From positions 1 to 64,000 of the forward strand of contig JALONQ010000009.1 in the NCBI GenBank assembly GCA_025454835.1: a stretch of DNA of 64,000 nt, in the 5' to 3' direction. Every line of letters begins with the position of its first letter. Within the stretch, counting starts at the first letter, position 1. Source of the stretch: Bacteroidota bacterium (lineage in GTDB: Bacteria > Bacteroidota > Ignavibacteria > UBA10030). A program made the translations under genes and the position numbers. Below, piece by piece: positions 35,147-45,096 of this stretch. The notes beneath the pieces were generated by a model. That model had not been told where the DNA came from. It ran no database searches and saw nothing but the letters and a program-made list of their open reading frames with translations.

Positions 35147-35182
35147 ACCTTCCCCATCCTTCCACCTCCCACCTTCAACCTT
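35147..35182. repeat. Heptamer array (ACCTTCC-type) next to the anion transporter stop
   Basis: Units ACCTTCC, CCATCCT, TCCACCT, CCCACCT and TCAACCT keep a 7-nt phase and end 10 nt from the transporter stop codon (35192). In the other direction they read GGAAGGT-like, as in the array after htpX. Confidence 0.6.
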
Positions 35183-35191
35183 ACCCCGGCC

Positions 35192-36433
35192 CTACCAGAG
35201 ACCCATCCACCCCCAATACACCGCCGTCTGCGCGATCGTCAGCGGCACGCCGATCTTTGCGAATTCCCAAAATGTTACCGTCGCATGCGAGCGTCGTTCG
35301 GCATTCTGAATGACGATGATATTGCTCGCCGCGCCGAGGATGAACACGTTGCCGGCAATGGTGCTTCCGGCCGCGAGCGCCATGAGTTCACGCTCGCCTC
35401 CTCCGGCGCTCAACAACAGCGGCTGCACCAGCGCGACCAGCGGAACATTCGAGATCGCCTGGCTCAGCAACACGCTCACGCTCAGCACGCTCTCAACAGC
35501 AACCAGCCGTACATCCCACCGCCGCATCAGATCCTGGAAGAACCCGGTCTCCCACACGCTTTCCATCAACATGAACATCGCGGCGAAGAACGCCAGCGTC
35601 GGCCAATCGATGCGCCGCAGGATCTGCCAGCGTTGACGCGTACCGAGCAGAACGGGAAGAGCCGAAGCCAGCGCGATCACCGTCAACGGCAACTCGAACG
35701 ACCATCCGAATGCCACGCCCAGCACTTTAATGGCCACGAGGGCCACGATCATCTGCAGCGAAAGCCGGGAGAGCAACGCCAGGTGGTGGTCGTGGATCGG
35801 CTCCTGAGAGTGCTTCAACTCGGCCGCATGGAAATCGTCAGGGTAGTAGCGTCGCAACATCCAGAAGGCGAGCAGGAGGTTGAGTACCGTCGGAACGAAC
35901 AGCCACTGAAAGAACGTCACGAACGGATCGACGATGCCGCCATGGAGGGCGATGAGGAGGTTCTGTGGATTGCCGATCGGGCTGAGGACGCTTCCGGTGG
36001 TCACGGCGATGCACAACGCGAGCAGGAGCATCGTGGGCCGCATCTCGTGCTTTTTCGCAAGCAGCAGCACGACGGGCGTTCCGATGATCGCCAGTGTGTC
36101 GTTCATCAGGAACGCCGAAGCAAACCCTGCGCCGAACAGAATGAGGAGAAGAAGTCCGTTCCGGGTCGTGGAGCGGCGGAAGTAGTGGTAGGAAAGATGG
36201 GAAAGATAGCCGCTGGCCTCGAGCGCGCGTCCGACGACGAACATCCCGAACAAAAAGAACATCACGTCGGCGTCGATCGACGCGAGGGCGTCTCCCGGGG
36301 AGATCGAACCAGCCGCCAGCACAGCCACGGCACCGCCGGTCATGATCTGCCAGATCTCCAGCCGCACGCTTCCCACCTGCCGGATGGCGATGAGGGCGAA
36401 GACAGAGGCGAGGATGAGGACGGGGAAAGGCAT
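35192..36433 (-). CDS. SLC13/ArsB-type (ion transporter superfamily) anion or cation permease
   Basis: A 413-residue protein with about eleven membrane helices. The motifs FLFGMFVVGRALEASG (residue about 62), ASAFLMNDTLAIIGTPVV (about 112) and TGSVLSPIGNPQNLLIA (about 150) are the duplicated helical-hairpin signatures of the ArsB/CitMHS/NhaD/SLC13 transporters; SPIGNPQN and AASNIIVI are the substrate-binding tips. The substrate could be dicarboxylate, sulfate, arsenite or Na+/H+; no neighbour decides it. It lies downstream of the VanX-like gene on the minus strand, separated by the second copy of the 140-bp repeat. Confidence 0.85.
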   Translation of the reverse strand: MPFPVLILASVFALIAIRQVGSVRLEIWQIMTGGAVAVLAAGSISPGDALASIDADVMFFLFGMFVVGRALEASGYLSHLSYHYFRRSTTRNGLLLLILFGAGFASAFLMNDTLAIIGTPVVLLLAKKHEMRPTMLLLALCIAVTTGSVLSPIGNPQNLLIALHGGIVDPFVTFFQWLFVPTVLNLLLAFWMLRRYYPDDFHAAELKHSQEPIHDHHLALLSRLSLQMIVALVAIKVLGVAFGWSFELPLTVIALASALPVLLGTRQRWQILRRIDWPTLAFFAAMFMLMESVWETGFFQDLMRRWDVRLVAVESVLSVSVLLSQAISNVPLVALVQPLLLSAGGGERELMALAAGSTIAGNVFILGAASNIIVIQNAERRSHATVTFWEFAKIGVPLTIAQTAVYWGWMGLW

Positions 36434-36449
36434 GGTCAGACGGAGGGCA

Positions 36450-36592
36450 ATGGAAGTAAGCAGTAGGCAGGTACAATCAGGTCCGGGGCAGGCGAAAGAC
36501 CCGGGACAAAGATCTCGGGATCTTGATCAGGGCTTTCCACCTGACACGACCTGAACGAATCCTGCTTACTGCCTACTCGTTCTCAAGTTCCT
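36450..36592 (-). repeat. Dispersed ~140-bp element, copy 2
   Basis: Read on the minus strand it begins GAGTAGGCAGTAAGCAGGA, continues with TTCAGGTC, GATCAAGATC and TTGTCCC...CGCCTGC, and ends CCTGCCTACTGC. It matches copy 1 at 6446-6592 throughout. As in copy 1, the first arm overlaps the end of the upstream gene and contains its stop (TAG of the VanX-like gene, 36573-36575). Confidence 0.8.
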
Positions 36593-37631
36593 CAAAGGAC
36601 ACCACTCCGATCATCCACCGATCCCATCCCGCAAAGTCAAAATGCCACCATTCCCACTCGTATTGCGTGAATCCTTCCCGCTCAAGGGCGGCCTTCAGCA
36701 GCTCGCGATGCCAGCGCTGGAGAGACGTCCCGCCGGGGTAGTGGGGAAACGCGCGTTCGGAGAATTCATCATACCCGCCGACCATGTCGGCCGGAACGCC
36801 GGTGCCCAAATGGTAGAGCGTGGCATCGATGGCGCATCCGCGATTGTGACGCGAACCCTTCGACGGGTTGGCCACGAACACTTCCTTCATGGCATCCGGC
36901 GTGGCGTCCCAGAACATCTTCGTCACCGACCAGGGACGGTAGGCGTCATGCACGAGCAGTCCGTAACCATATGCGCGGAGCCATGCGTGCGCCCTCACTG
37001 CCGCCTCGGCCGCGGGGCGCTGCAGGTATGCGCGGGACAGCGAATAGAACTGTTGTCCCATGAAGTTGTTCGTCGAGGCGTATCGGATATCGTAGCGGAT
37101 GGTCGAGTCGAGGGAATGCAGCTCGACGAGATCGGTGGGCCTGAAGGTGCCCTGTTCCACGGGTGGTTTGGCCGCCTTCGCGCGATGGATCAACTCCTCT
37201 CCGGAAAAGAGCGGATCGATGCGGAATGTCACGCCGTCCTCCTCTGCAAGCGGCCGGCGACGAAAGGCCTGTCCATCGATAAGGATCGAATCCGGGCGAC
37301 CGACGGAGGACCCGTGGACCGTCACTCTGCGGGCACCGGAAAACGATGTCGAGGTCCACTCCCATTCGCGGTCCTGAGCTTTGTGAAGTGCACCCATCGT
37401 GCCGGAGAGAGGACCCAGTTGAAGCGTTCCATTCTTCTCACCGAGCACCAGCGTGTCCGACGCAACGTACTGTCCCAGCCAGAGCTTCTGGGCTGGTGTG
37501 GCATCCGAGGGTCTGGAAGGAATCTTCTGCGCTAGGATCACCACCGGCAACATCATCGACAGAATCATGATTCCGAATGTCCAGGATGGCCCTGTCCACC
37601 ATCGCTGCGTTCGCCCAACCATGTCTGCCAT
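36573..37631 (-). CDS. Secreted D-alanyl-D-alanine dipeptidase (VanX/DdpX family)
   Basis: A 352-residue protein with a signal anchor or signal peptide (FGIMILSMMLPVVILAQ). Residues about 30-165 form an extra N-terminal beta-rich domain, and the C-terminal 190 residues are the M15D peptidase. Zinc-site motifs: SRHNRGCAIDATL (about residue 258-270, the SxHxxGxAxD signature) and EWEWWHFDF near the end (catalytic Glu and last His). The catalytic Arg region is HDAYRPWSV. It should cleave D-Ala-D-Ala from peptidoglycan turnover in the periplasm. No van resistance genes are nearby, so it is a recycling enzyme rather than a resistance determinant. Confidence 0.92.
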   Translation of the reverse strand: MADMVGRTQRWWTGPSWTFGIMILSMMLPVVILAQKIPSRPSDATPAQKLWLGQYVASDTLVLGEKNGTLQLGPLSGTMGALHKAQDREWEWTSTSFSGARRVTVHGSSVGRPDSILIDGQAFRRRPLAEEDGVTFRIDPLFSGEELIHRAKAAKPPVEQGTFRPTDLVELHSLDSTIRYDIRYASTNNFMGQQFYSLSRAYLQRPAAEAAVRAHAWLRAYGYGLLVHDAYRPWSVTKMFWDATPDAMKEVFVANPSKGSRHNRGCAIDATLYHLGTGVPADMVGGYDEFSERAFPHYPGGTSLQRWHRELLKAALEREGFTQYEWEWWHFDFAGWDRWMIGVVSFEELENE

Positions 37632-37653
37632 CCTTCCTCAATACTCGTTGTCA

Positions 37654-37695
37654 ACCACCCAAGACCCACTACCCGATACCCATGACTTGCCACCC
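37654..37695. repeat. Heptamer array (GGGTxxx on the minus strand) in the VanX-like gene leader
   Basis: Plus-strand units ACCACCC, AAGACCC, ACTACCC, GATACCC, ATGACTT and GCCACCC keep exact 7-nt spacing. The phase continues with weaker units to the start codon at 37631. Confidence 0.7.
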
Positions 37696-37732
37696 AATAT
37701 CGACTCCGCCTTCTCCGCCAACATTCTTTTCC

Positions 37733-38572
37733 CTAAAATCCCAACACTTCCCGCATCCTCTCGATCAGCGGCTTGATCTCCCGTCCCCAGTATCTCCACG
37801 AGTGTCCGCCCTGAGTCTCATGGTACTCGTATCGAACGCCGCCTGCCCGAAGGGCGTCGGCAAACACCCGGTGAGCCGGCAGAAACCCTCTGAAGCCGTC
37901 CTGAATGCCTGTGACAAAATAGACGTATGGGGCCCTGCCCGTATCGGCTTCGGCAACAAGAGCAAAGAGATCGTTCCGGCGTCGGTGCTCGCTCGGCTCC
38001 GGGCCGAACGCACGGCGCAAGGTCTGGCCCAACGACGCGCTGCGATTCTGACGCACCGTGTCCTCAATGAAGCTCACGAGCGGGAACGCTCCGCTCAGGC
38101 TTCCCGCGAACCGGAACAGGTGCGGATGCTTGAACCCGTAGAGAAGCGCTCCGTAGCCCCCCATCGAAAGCCCGGCGATAGCGCGACGTGTGGTGTCGAC
38201 GCGGTAGCGCGATTCAACCGCCCGCCGCAGATCGGTCACGAGGTACGATTCATATCGCTTCTGCTTTTCGGAGAAGGAATCGACGTACCACGAATTGTCG
38301 GCGTCTGGCAAGACGACAATGAGCGGAAGATCGCGCACATACGAAGCGATCGAGGTGCGATCGGCCCAATCGCGAAACGACCCGTCGTGGCCGTGCAGGA
38401 GATAGAGGATGGGATAGCGACGGGAGCCGTCGTATTCACGCGGCAACAGAACGCCAAACCGTTTTATGGCGCCGATGGAAGGTGAGAACACGCTGTCGAC
38501 GGTCATGACATCCTGAGCCTGATTGAGCACGGAGAGGGCGAGCAGGGCGGCACACAGACGAAGCAGCCTCAT
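37733..38572 (-). CDS. Secreted alpha/beta-hydrolase esterase (esterase D/S-formylglutathione hydrolase-like)
   Basis: A 280-residue exported esterase. The start at 38572 overlaps the stop of the vWA gene by 4 bp and opens a signal peptide (MRLLRLCAALLALSVLNQAQ). The fold is of the esterase D/antigen-85 type: LLHGHDGSFRDW (oxyanion loop), nucleophile elbow GLSMGGYGA near residue 138, and the C-terminal His in GGHSWRYW near 260. It is the last gene of the seven-gene minus-strand operon that begins at 47931. The substrate is unknown; feruloyl or acetyl esters of polysaccharides are common for relatives. Confidence 0.88.
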   Translation of the reverse strand: MRLLRLCAALLALSVLNQAQDVMTVDSVFSPSIGAIKRFGVLLPREYDGSRRYPILYLLHGHDGSFRDWADRTSIASYVRDLPLIVVLPDADNSWYVDSFSEKQKRYESYLVTDLRRAVESRYRVDTTRRAIAGLSMGGYGALLYGFKHPHLFRFAGSLSGAFPLVSFIEDTVRQNRSASLGQTLRRAFGPEPSEHRRRNDLFALVAEADTGRAPYVYFVTGIQDGFRGFLPAHRVFADALRAGGVRYEYHETQGGHSWRYWGREIKPLIERMREVLGF

Positions 38573-40725
38573 AGCATACCCGACCGTTTGCGAAAGAACC
38601 ACTCGAGCGAGAGCAACAATACGACAATGACGAGCGTCCACGGATGGCTCCAGAGATCCAGGTCCGAGCGGCGAACAAGCTCGGTCTCGCGAAAGGCCGG
38701 CGCAGCTCTGACGCGCTCTGCAAGTCCGGAGAGATCACCAGCGGGAAAGTACGCTCCACCCGTCCGAGCCGCGAGGCCCTCAAGCAGGGTACGATTGAGG
38801 CTCGTTTCGACGAATTCGACGTTGATGCCCCCGACAGAGAAGCGCCCTCGGTCCTCTCCCAACACGGCTCCACCAGCCCGAACCACGGCTGTCGTCACAT
38901 AGTCGCCGGGCGCGAGACTCGGCAGCGATCCCACGTACTGTCCGCTCCCGAGGGGCGATAGGATCGTCGAAACGACGCCGTCGCTGCCGCGGGCGGTGAC
39001 CTCGATGTCGGCATCGCTCACCGGTTGCAGACTCTCATCATAGACCTGGGCCGTGAACGAAGGTGGCTCGACGGACGAAAAGACCTCGCGGTCGGGTTGT
39101 ACACGGACCCGGCGCTCGTCCTCAGCGGCGGTCAGCCATCTGACCATCCGGTTGACGAAATCGTCGGCCAGATCCGCCGATCCCGATCCTGCCGGGGCCA
39201 GCAGCTTCCATCTCCATAATCCGTAGCCTGCCAGCATGGCGCTCCTGCGCCCTTCATCACGCCGAACGATCAGCAGCGGATCGGTCAGATCCTTGTTTCC
39301 CAAACGCACATAGGCCAGGACCTCCGCACCCGGTCGGGGAAGGAAACTTCCGGCCGGTCGGAACATCGGCGGCAAGGAAAGCCACGGGTCAGCGCCGTTC
39401 GCAGACCGAAGGATCGGATGAAGTCGCCGCGAGGCCGGGACCGAAAAGAACGCCGAAAGCTCCGTGTTCGCGACCGCTTCGATGGACACCGGCAGACGTT
39501 GAGCCAGCGGCCCAAGCCGGGCGAGATCGGTCGTGCGCTGCAGCAGATACCAGAGAGGTGTAGGGGCAAACTCGTCCCGCGCGATCAGGCGTATGACGTC
39601 GTCCGACGTGCGCGCGTCCGGAATGCCGACGAGGATCACTAGGTCGGCGCGCCGGAGATCCTCCGGAGAGAGCGGGCCTTCGAGAAAGCCGCCGCCGGGG
39701 GCTCCGGTCCGCAACACGACCGTCAGCGAGGAGTCTGTGGACAGGGAGCGGCGGATGAATGCGGCGTCTTGATTGGGCGAAGCTGACACGATGAGGATGC
39801 GACGCTTGTCGCTCAGCACGTTCGTCAGGAAGCTCGCGGAGTTGTTCAACGTCGTGATCTCCCCGCGGAGGCTCGACACTCGAACGATGGATCGGTGCCA
39901 GCCGGCGCTGTCGGGCATGAAACGCAGCGTGAGGCGGCGGTCTCGGGCGCCGGCGTCGAGCACTACGGTCGTACGATCAGCCACGCGTCCACGGTGCTCG
40001 AGCGTAACGTCCACGGTCTCTTCACCGGCTCCGCTGCTATGGAGGGAGACATGCACCGGAACGCTGGTGCCGGCATACGCGGTGGCGTTCGACACGACCT
40101 GGCTGACACGCAGGTCGCGCGGTTCGTTCGTGTCACCGATCCCGATCGCGAACACCGGCGCGCCTAACGCCTGCGCCTCGTAGACCGGGTTCTCGTTTGT
40201 CGTTGAGTTGCCGTCGGTGAGGAGGATCACCGCCGCCGGTCGCCGGACAGGGTCGGTCGTGCGCAGGTCCCCGAACGCACCGGCCAGGTCGGTCCGCTCT
40301 CCTCGGAACGTGAGTGAATCGGGAGACCATCGCTCGATCGGGCGGCGGCGCTCGGCGAAAGTCGACCATCGAACTTCAGCGTCCGAGTCGAAGGCGACGA
40401 AGGCGCGATCTCCGAGCGTTCGCTTCAGGATCACCCGTCGGTCTCCCTGCGCATCCGCGAGGGTCAGTGATTGCGAGTCATCCACCAACACTTCAACAAG
40501 CGGTGGCACGACCGAACGGTCGATCCGCGAGAGGACCGGTTGTCCGATCAGGAGGATGATGAGCCACAGTGCGATGGCGCGAAGGCCGATGAAAGTTCGC
40601 TTCCAGGCGGGCGGCTGAGGCGGGACGGGGAAGCGATACGACCACCAGGCGATGGCGAAGGCCACGACGAGGCCGAGGAAGGCGAACAGCGTGTGATACG
40701 AGAGGGCGAGGTCGACGCTGGACAT
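38569..40725 (-). CDS. Membrane protein with vWA-like domain (BatA-like companion of MoxR)
   Basis: A 718-residue protein. Two membrane helices at about residues 11-29 and 48-62 precede a von Willebrand A-like domain with MIDAS motif D82-x-S84-x-S86 (VDDSQS) and LLTDGNST near residue 163. A long beta-sandwich and glutamine-amidotransferase-like region and a final membrane helix (about 697-712) follow. This is the usual form of large BatA-type proteins encoded near MoxR and DUF58. The stop overlaps the esterase start by 4 bp, and a 7-bp gap separates it from the subtilase gene. It probably works with the MoxR ATPase in envelope protein maturation; the exact role is unknown. Confidence 0.78.
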   Translation of the reverse strand: MSSVDLALSYHTLFAFLGLVVAFAIAWWSYRFPVPPQPPAWKRTFIGLRAIALWLIILLIGQPVLSRIDRSVVPPLVEVLVDDSQSLTLADAQGDRRVILKRTLGDRAFVAFDSDAEVRWSTFAERRRPIERWSPDSLTFRGERTDLAGAFGDLRTTDPVRRPAAVILLTDGNSTTNENPVYEAQALGAPVFAIGIGDTNEPRDLRVSQVVSNATAYAGTSVPVHVSLHSSGAGEETVDVTLEHRGRVADRTTVVLDAGARDRRLTLRFMPDSAGWHRSIVRVSSLRGEITTLNNSASFLTNVLSDKRRILIVSASPNQDAAFIRRSLSTDSSLTVVLRTGAPGGGFLEGPLSPEDLRRADLVILVGIPDARTSDDVIRLIARDEFAPTPLWYLLQRTTDLARLGPLAQRLPVSIEAVANTELSAFFSVPASRRLHPILRSANGADPWLSLPPMFRPAGSFLPRPGAEVLAYVRLGNKDLTDPLLIVRRDEGRRSAMLAGYGLWRWKLLAPAGSGSADLADDFVNRMVRWLTAAEDERRVRVQPDREVFSSVEPPSFTAQVYDESLQPVSDADIEVTARGSDGVVSTILSPLGSGQYVGSLPSLAPGDYVTTAVVRAGGAVLGEDRGRFSVGGINVEFVETSLNRTLLEGLAARTGGAYFPAGDLSGLAERVRAAPAFRETELVRRSDLDLWSHPWTLVIVVLLLSLEWFFRKRSGML

Positions 40726-40732
40726 GCGGCGA

Positions 40733-42784
40733 CTACTTCAGGAACAGCATCGTTCCCGACAGCGTGGATTGCGGCGATGAAAGCCGATAGAGATAGGCTC
40801 CGCTGGCGAGAGGACGGCCAGCCTCGTCCCGAATGTCAGACCAAGGGACAAGGTTGTCGCCGGCGGCACTGAGTCCTTCGTAGACCGTCCGCACATGCCG
40901 GCCGAGAAGGTCGTACACATCCAACCGAACCCGTTCCGCGCGGGGTGCTCGGAAGAGGAAGTTCGTTCCGGCGTTGAACGGATTCGGATAGTTCGCGGCC
41001 AGATAATACCCGCCCGGGACCGGCGGCGTCGCGCCCGGCGGGAAGAGAGAGGTGAGACTGTCGGTCGTCGGCCGCAGGTCGAACCGCGCCACGCCGACCG
41101 GACGTCGAAGCACAGAGCCGCCGGAGACGCCGTAGGTGATGTAGCCCACATAAGCCGTGTCGGCCGGCCCCGTCACCGGGAATGACGCTGCGTAGAGGCC
41201 GGGCGTTGCCGTCGGCGCGAAGAGAACGCGTGTGTCGACAGAATCGGAACGTCGGCGATAGTGTAGCGCGAACTGATCCGGAGCCAGCGGCGCGTTCGAC
41301 AGCGCACGCACCGACACGAGCAAGGTTGGCGATCCGTTCAGCACGTAGTACTGGACGATCGGTAGATTCGAGATAACGGGTCCCAGGGACAGAGCTGCCG
41401 CTCGCGCGTCGATCCTGCCGGAACCATAGTACGGGTTCGGCCACGATGTGGTCTTGGAGCTTCCGTCGCTTCTCCGGTCTGCCGTCGTCATGAGCGCGGC
41501 ACGGATCTGCATCGGCGTGGCGTCGGGATGCGCCGAGAGGATGAGCGCGGCCGCTGCAGCCGTCAGCGGGGTGGAGAACGACGTTCCCTGCCAGGTTGAA
41601 AATCCGGTCGGGGAGGTTCCAGGCGGAGCAATGACCCCGGTTCCCTGCGCTACCACCTCAGGTTTCATGCGGCCGTCGTAGGTCGGCCCGGTCGAACTGA
41701 ATCCGGCGAGAATGCCGTCGGAGAACGTGGCTCCGACGGAGATGATGCTATCGGCGTCCGCCGGGGCGATGAGCGTGCCCGTCGATGCCGTATCGCGTCG
41801 GGTGTGCCCCTCGTTCCCCATGGCGGTCACGAGCAGTACGCCCCGGCCCGCAAGGTGTCGCGCCGCCTTGGTCGTGGTGGCCGACTTTCCGTCGAAGTAG
41901 AAATACGAAGGATACCAATCGACGTATCCCAGCGAGGTCGAGATGATGTCGACACCGAGCGCCTCGAGCCACTCGAGCCCCTCGACGTAGTAATCTTCTT
42001 CGATGGCGGTCTCGGTCGGCCCGACCTCGGTCTTGCCGAGCGCGAGCGTAGCACCGAATGCCGGGCCGATGAGCGACCCTGGCAGATATCCCGCGAGCGT
42101 ACCAAGCGTTGCCGAGCCGTGATACCCCTGCGTCGCCGGCTCAGGAGATTGGACCGACGTATTGGAGTCGCGTTGGATAAAGTCGTACTCGGCCACGACG
42201 CGGATCGGACTCAGGGCCGGATGCTCCCGGTGGTAGTTGAACCCGTCGTCGAGCATGCCGACAAACACTCCGGCACCGATGACCCCCGCTTCGTGCAGCG
42301 CGACGGCATTGATGCTCCGGTTCTGCGTGAACGACGAACCGTAAGACAACGTCGTGCCGGTCTGCGACTTCTGGAAGGGCGAAGCGGGCGGAGGGGCGCC
42401 AATGGGGAGCGGCTCGCGTTTCATCGTTCGCACAGGTTCGATGCGGGCCACGAACGGAAGCCGCTCGATCGTCGTCGGGACGCCGTTCTCCAACGAAACG
42501 GAGGCCGCATTCAGCCATCGCGACACCGCATGCACGGTCGCACCGGAGGCGCGAAGGCCGTCAAGGTATGCGGCGGGAACCGGACGATCGCTCTCGTCCG
42601 TCAGCCGGTCGACAGGCATGACCTTCGCACGGCGTTCCAGTGCGCGCTGGCTGAGGTGCGAGACCTCCGACGGCGTGGAGACGGGCTTCGCGTGGAAATA
42701 GACCCACCACCTCCCGGAGGTCTGGGCGACGGCATCCACGCACAGACAAACGAGAAAGGCCACGACGACGAAGTGACGGAGCAT
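40733..42784 (-). CDS. Subtilisin-like serine protease secreted by T9SS
   Basis: A 683-residue S8 peptidase with a signal peptide ending near DAVAQ. The triad is Asp179 (MLDDGF), His222 (YHGSAT) and Ser402 (GTSFSTP). A propeptide-like segment (about 24-125) precedes the catalytic domain. The C-terminal 80 residues are a T9SS sorting domain (NYPNPFNAGTNFLF, DLLGRHVRTV, SGAYLYRL). It sits between the moxR and vWA genes, where a DUF58 gene is often found in other bacteria. With three parvulins in the same operon, it is likely an exported protease whose folding or export they assist. Confidence 0.92.
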   Translation of the reverse strand: MLRHFVVVAFLVCLCVDAVAQTSGRWWVYFHAKPVSTPSEVSHLSQRALERRAKVMPVDRLTDESDRPVPAAYLDGLRASGATVHAVSRWLNAASVSLENGVPTTIERLPFVARIEPVRTMKREPLPIGAPPPASPFQKSQTGTTLSYGSSFTQNRSINAVALHEAGVIGAGVFVGMLDDGFNYHREHPALSPIRVVAEYDFIQRDSNTSVQSPEPATQGYHGSATLGTLAGYLPGSLIGPAFGATLALGKTEVGPTETAIEEDYYVEGLEWLEALGVDIISTSLGYVDWYPSYFYFDGKSATTTKAARHLAGRGVLLVTAMGNEGHTRRDTASTGTLIAPADADSIISVGATFSDGILAGFSSTGPTYDGRMKPEVVAQGTGVIAPPGTSPTGFSTWQGTSFSTPLTAAAAALILSAHPDATPMQIRAALMTTADRRSDGSSKTTSWPNPYYGSGRIDARAAALSLGPVISNLPIVQYYVLNGSPTLLVSVRALSNAPLAPDQFALHYRRRSDSVDTRVLFAPTATPGLYAASFPVTGPADTAYVGYITYGVSGGSVLRRPVGVARFDLRPTTDSLTSLFPPGATPPVPGGYYLAANYPNPFNAGTNFLFRAPRAERVRLDVYDLLGRHVRTVYEGLSAAGDNLVPWSDIRDEAGRPLASGAYLYRLSSPQSTLSGTMLFLK

Positions 42785-42792
42785 TGGATGTC

Positions 42793-43803
<1,011 letters not shown>

Positions 43804-43821
43804 GGTGGCGTTCAGAGTTGG

Positions 43822-45096
43822 TCAGAGACGGATGTCGAGATGGATCGTGCGCTTCAGCTCTTCCACCCACTCGGCGTTGAGGCGATTGCGCTTGACGTAG
43901 AGCGCCACCTGGGCCACGCGGTCGTAGTCGGTCTCGACCGTCATCGCATGCGCCGGGGTCCGTTTCTGCAGCCACACGATGTGCCACCCGACGCTCGTGC
44001 CGAAGTTGGCTCGGGACGGCTGACTGATCGTGCCTGCCTGTAGCGACATGACGGTGCTGGCGAATTCCGGCACGAACTGGTCGGCCGTGAGCGTTCCGAG
44101 GTCACCCCCTTGCGCTCGGGTCTCTTCGTCCTGTGAATGCCGCCGGGCCAGGTCGGCGAAGGGAGTTCCGGCGACGGCAGAATCGCGCAGCGCGACCAGG
44201 AAGCGCACGGCGGCGGAATCCGATTCGGCGCCCCGTTCGACACGCAGCAAGATATGCCGCGCGCGCACCTGCTCGCCGCGACGTTCCACGAGCTGCACCA
44301 CATGGAACCCGTACTGCGTCTTGATGACCGGCGAGGTCTGTCCGGGTTGCAGGCCGAAGACCGCCTCCTCGAACTCGCGCACGTAGTCTCCGCGACGCGC
44401 CCAGCCCAGGTCGCCTCCCCCGGCGGCTGTGCCGTCGATGGAATACCGCCGGGCGAAGTCGGCGAAGTCACCGCCCGCCATGATGCTGTCACGGATCAAG
44501 GTCAAACGCTCCCGCGTGGCCCGCTCGATGTTCGAGTCGGGCTGAGGCACGACAAAGAGATGACTGACCGTGAATTCTTCCGGCACTTGCGGCAGACTGT
44601 CACGGTAAGCGGCGTAGAACTCTTCGGCCTCGCGCCGTGTGACCTGGAGGCCCGCTTCACGTTGCTGCCGCACCTTCTGGACGAGCAGTTGCTGACGGAT
44701 CTCGTCGCGGTACTCGCGCTTGATGCGACTGATGGGCTTGCCGTAGATCTGTTCGACCCGTTCTTCGGAACCGACCTGGCGAATGAAATTCTGCACCTGC
44801 TGGTCCAGCGCCCGATTCACCTCTTCGTCGGTGACCTCGACGCTGTCGATGATCGCCTGAGCGAGAACGAGCTTCTCCGTCACCATCCCATCCAGCACCT
44901 GCTTTCGCAATTCGGGCGAGGTGGCGTCGAGGCGATTCTGGATCGCCAGGAACGAGACACGCTCGTTCAGCTCGCTTTCGGTGATGATCTCCTTGTCAAC
45001 GACCGCGATGATCCGGTCAAGCATGGTCTGCGCGGAGATGTTCAGACAAGCGCCGGAGAGGACGGCGATCAGCAGCAATGTTCGCGTTCGGTTCAT
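43822..45096 (-). CDS. SurA-like periplasmic chaperone/peptidyl-prolyl isomerase
   Basis: A 424-residue exported protein. The start at 45096 overlaps the preceding gene's stop by 4 bp and opens a signal peptide cleaved near ISAQ. Residues 26-165 form the SurA-type N-terminal chaperone domain (IIAVVDKEIITESELNERV is diagnostic). Two parvulin domains follow at about 175-272 and 278-380 (SHLFVVP..., ARHILLRV..., GGGDLGW and GGDLGTL turns). It carries outer-membrane proteins through the periplasm. The upstream frame beyond 45096 overlaps the next gene and is not used. Confidence 0.92.
   Translation of the reverse strand: MNRTRTLLLIAVLSGACLNISAQTMLDRIIAVVDKEIITESELNERVSFLAIQNRLDATSPELRKQVLDGMVTEKLVLAQAIIDSVEVTDEEVNRALDQQVQNFIRQVGSEERVEQIYGKPISRIKREYRDEIRQQLLVQKVRQQREAGLQVTRREAEEFYAAYRDSLPQVPEEFTVSHLFVVPQPDSNIERATRERLTLIRDSIMAGGDFADFARRYSIDGTAAGGGDLGWARRGDYVREFEEAVFGLQPGQTSPVIKTQYGFHVVQLVERRGEQVRARHILLRVERGAESDSAAVRFLVALRDSAVAGTPFADLARRHSQDEETRAQGGDLGTLTADQFVPEFASTVMSLQAGTISQPSRANFGTSVGWHIVWLQKRTPAHAMTVETDYDRVAQVALYVKRNRLNAEWVEELKRTIHLDIRL

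Noticed and set aside
36573-37631. VanX-like gene as part of a vancomycin resistance cluster
   Set aside because: No VanA/VanH-type ligase or dehydrogenase or VanRS pair is nearby; a peptidoglycan recycling role is more likely.
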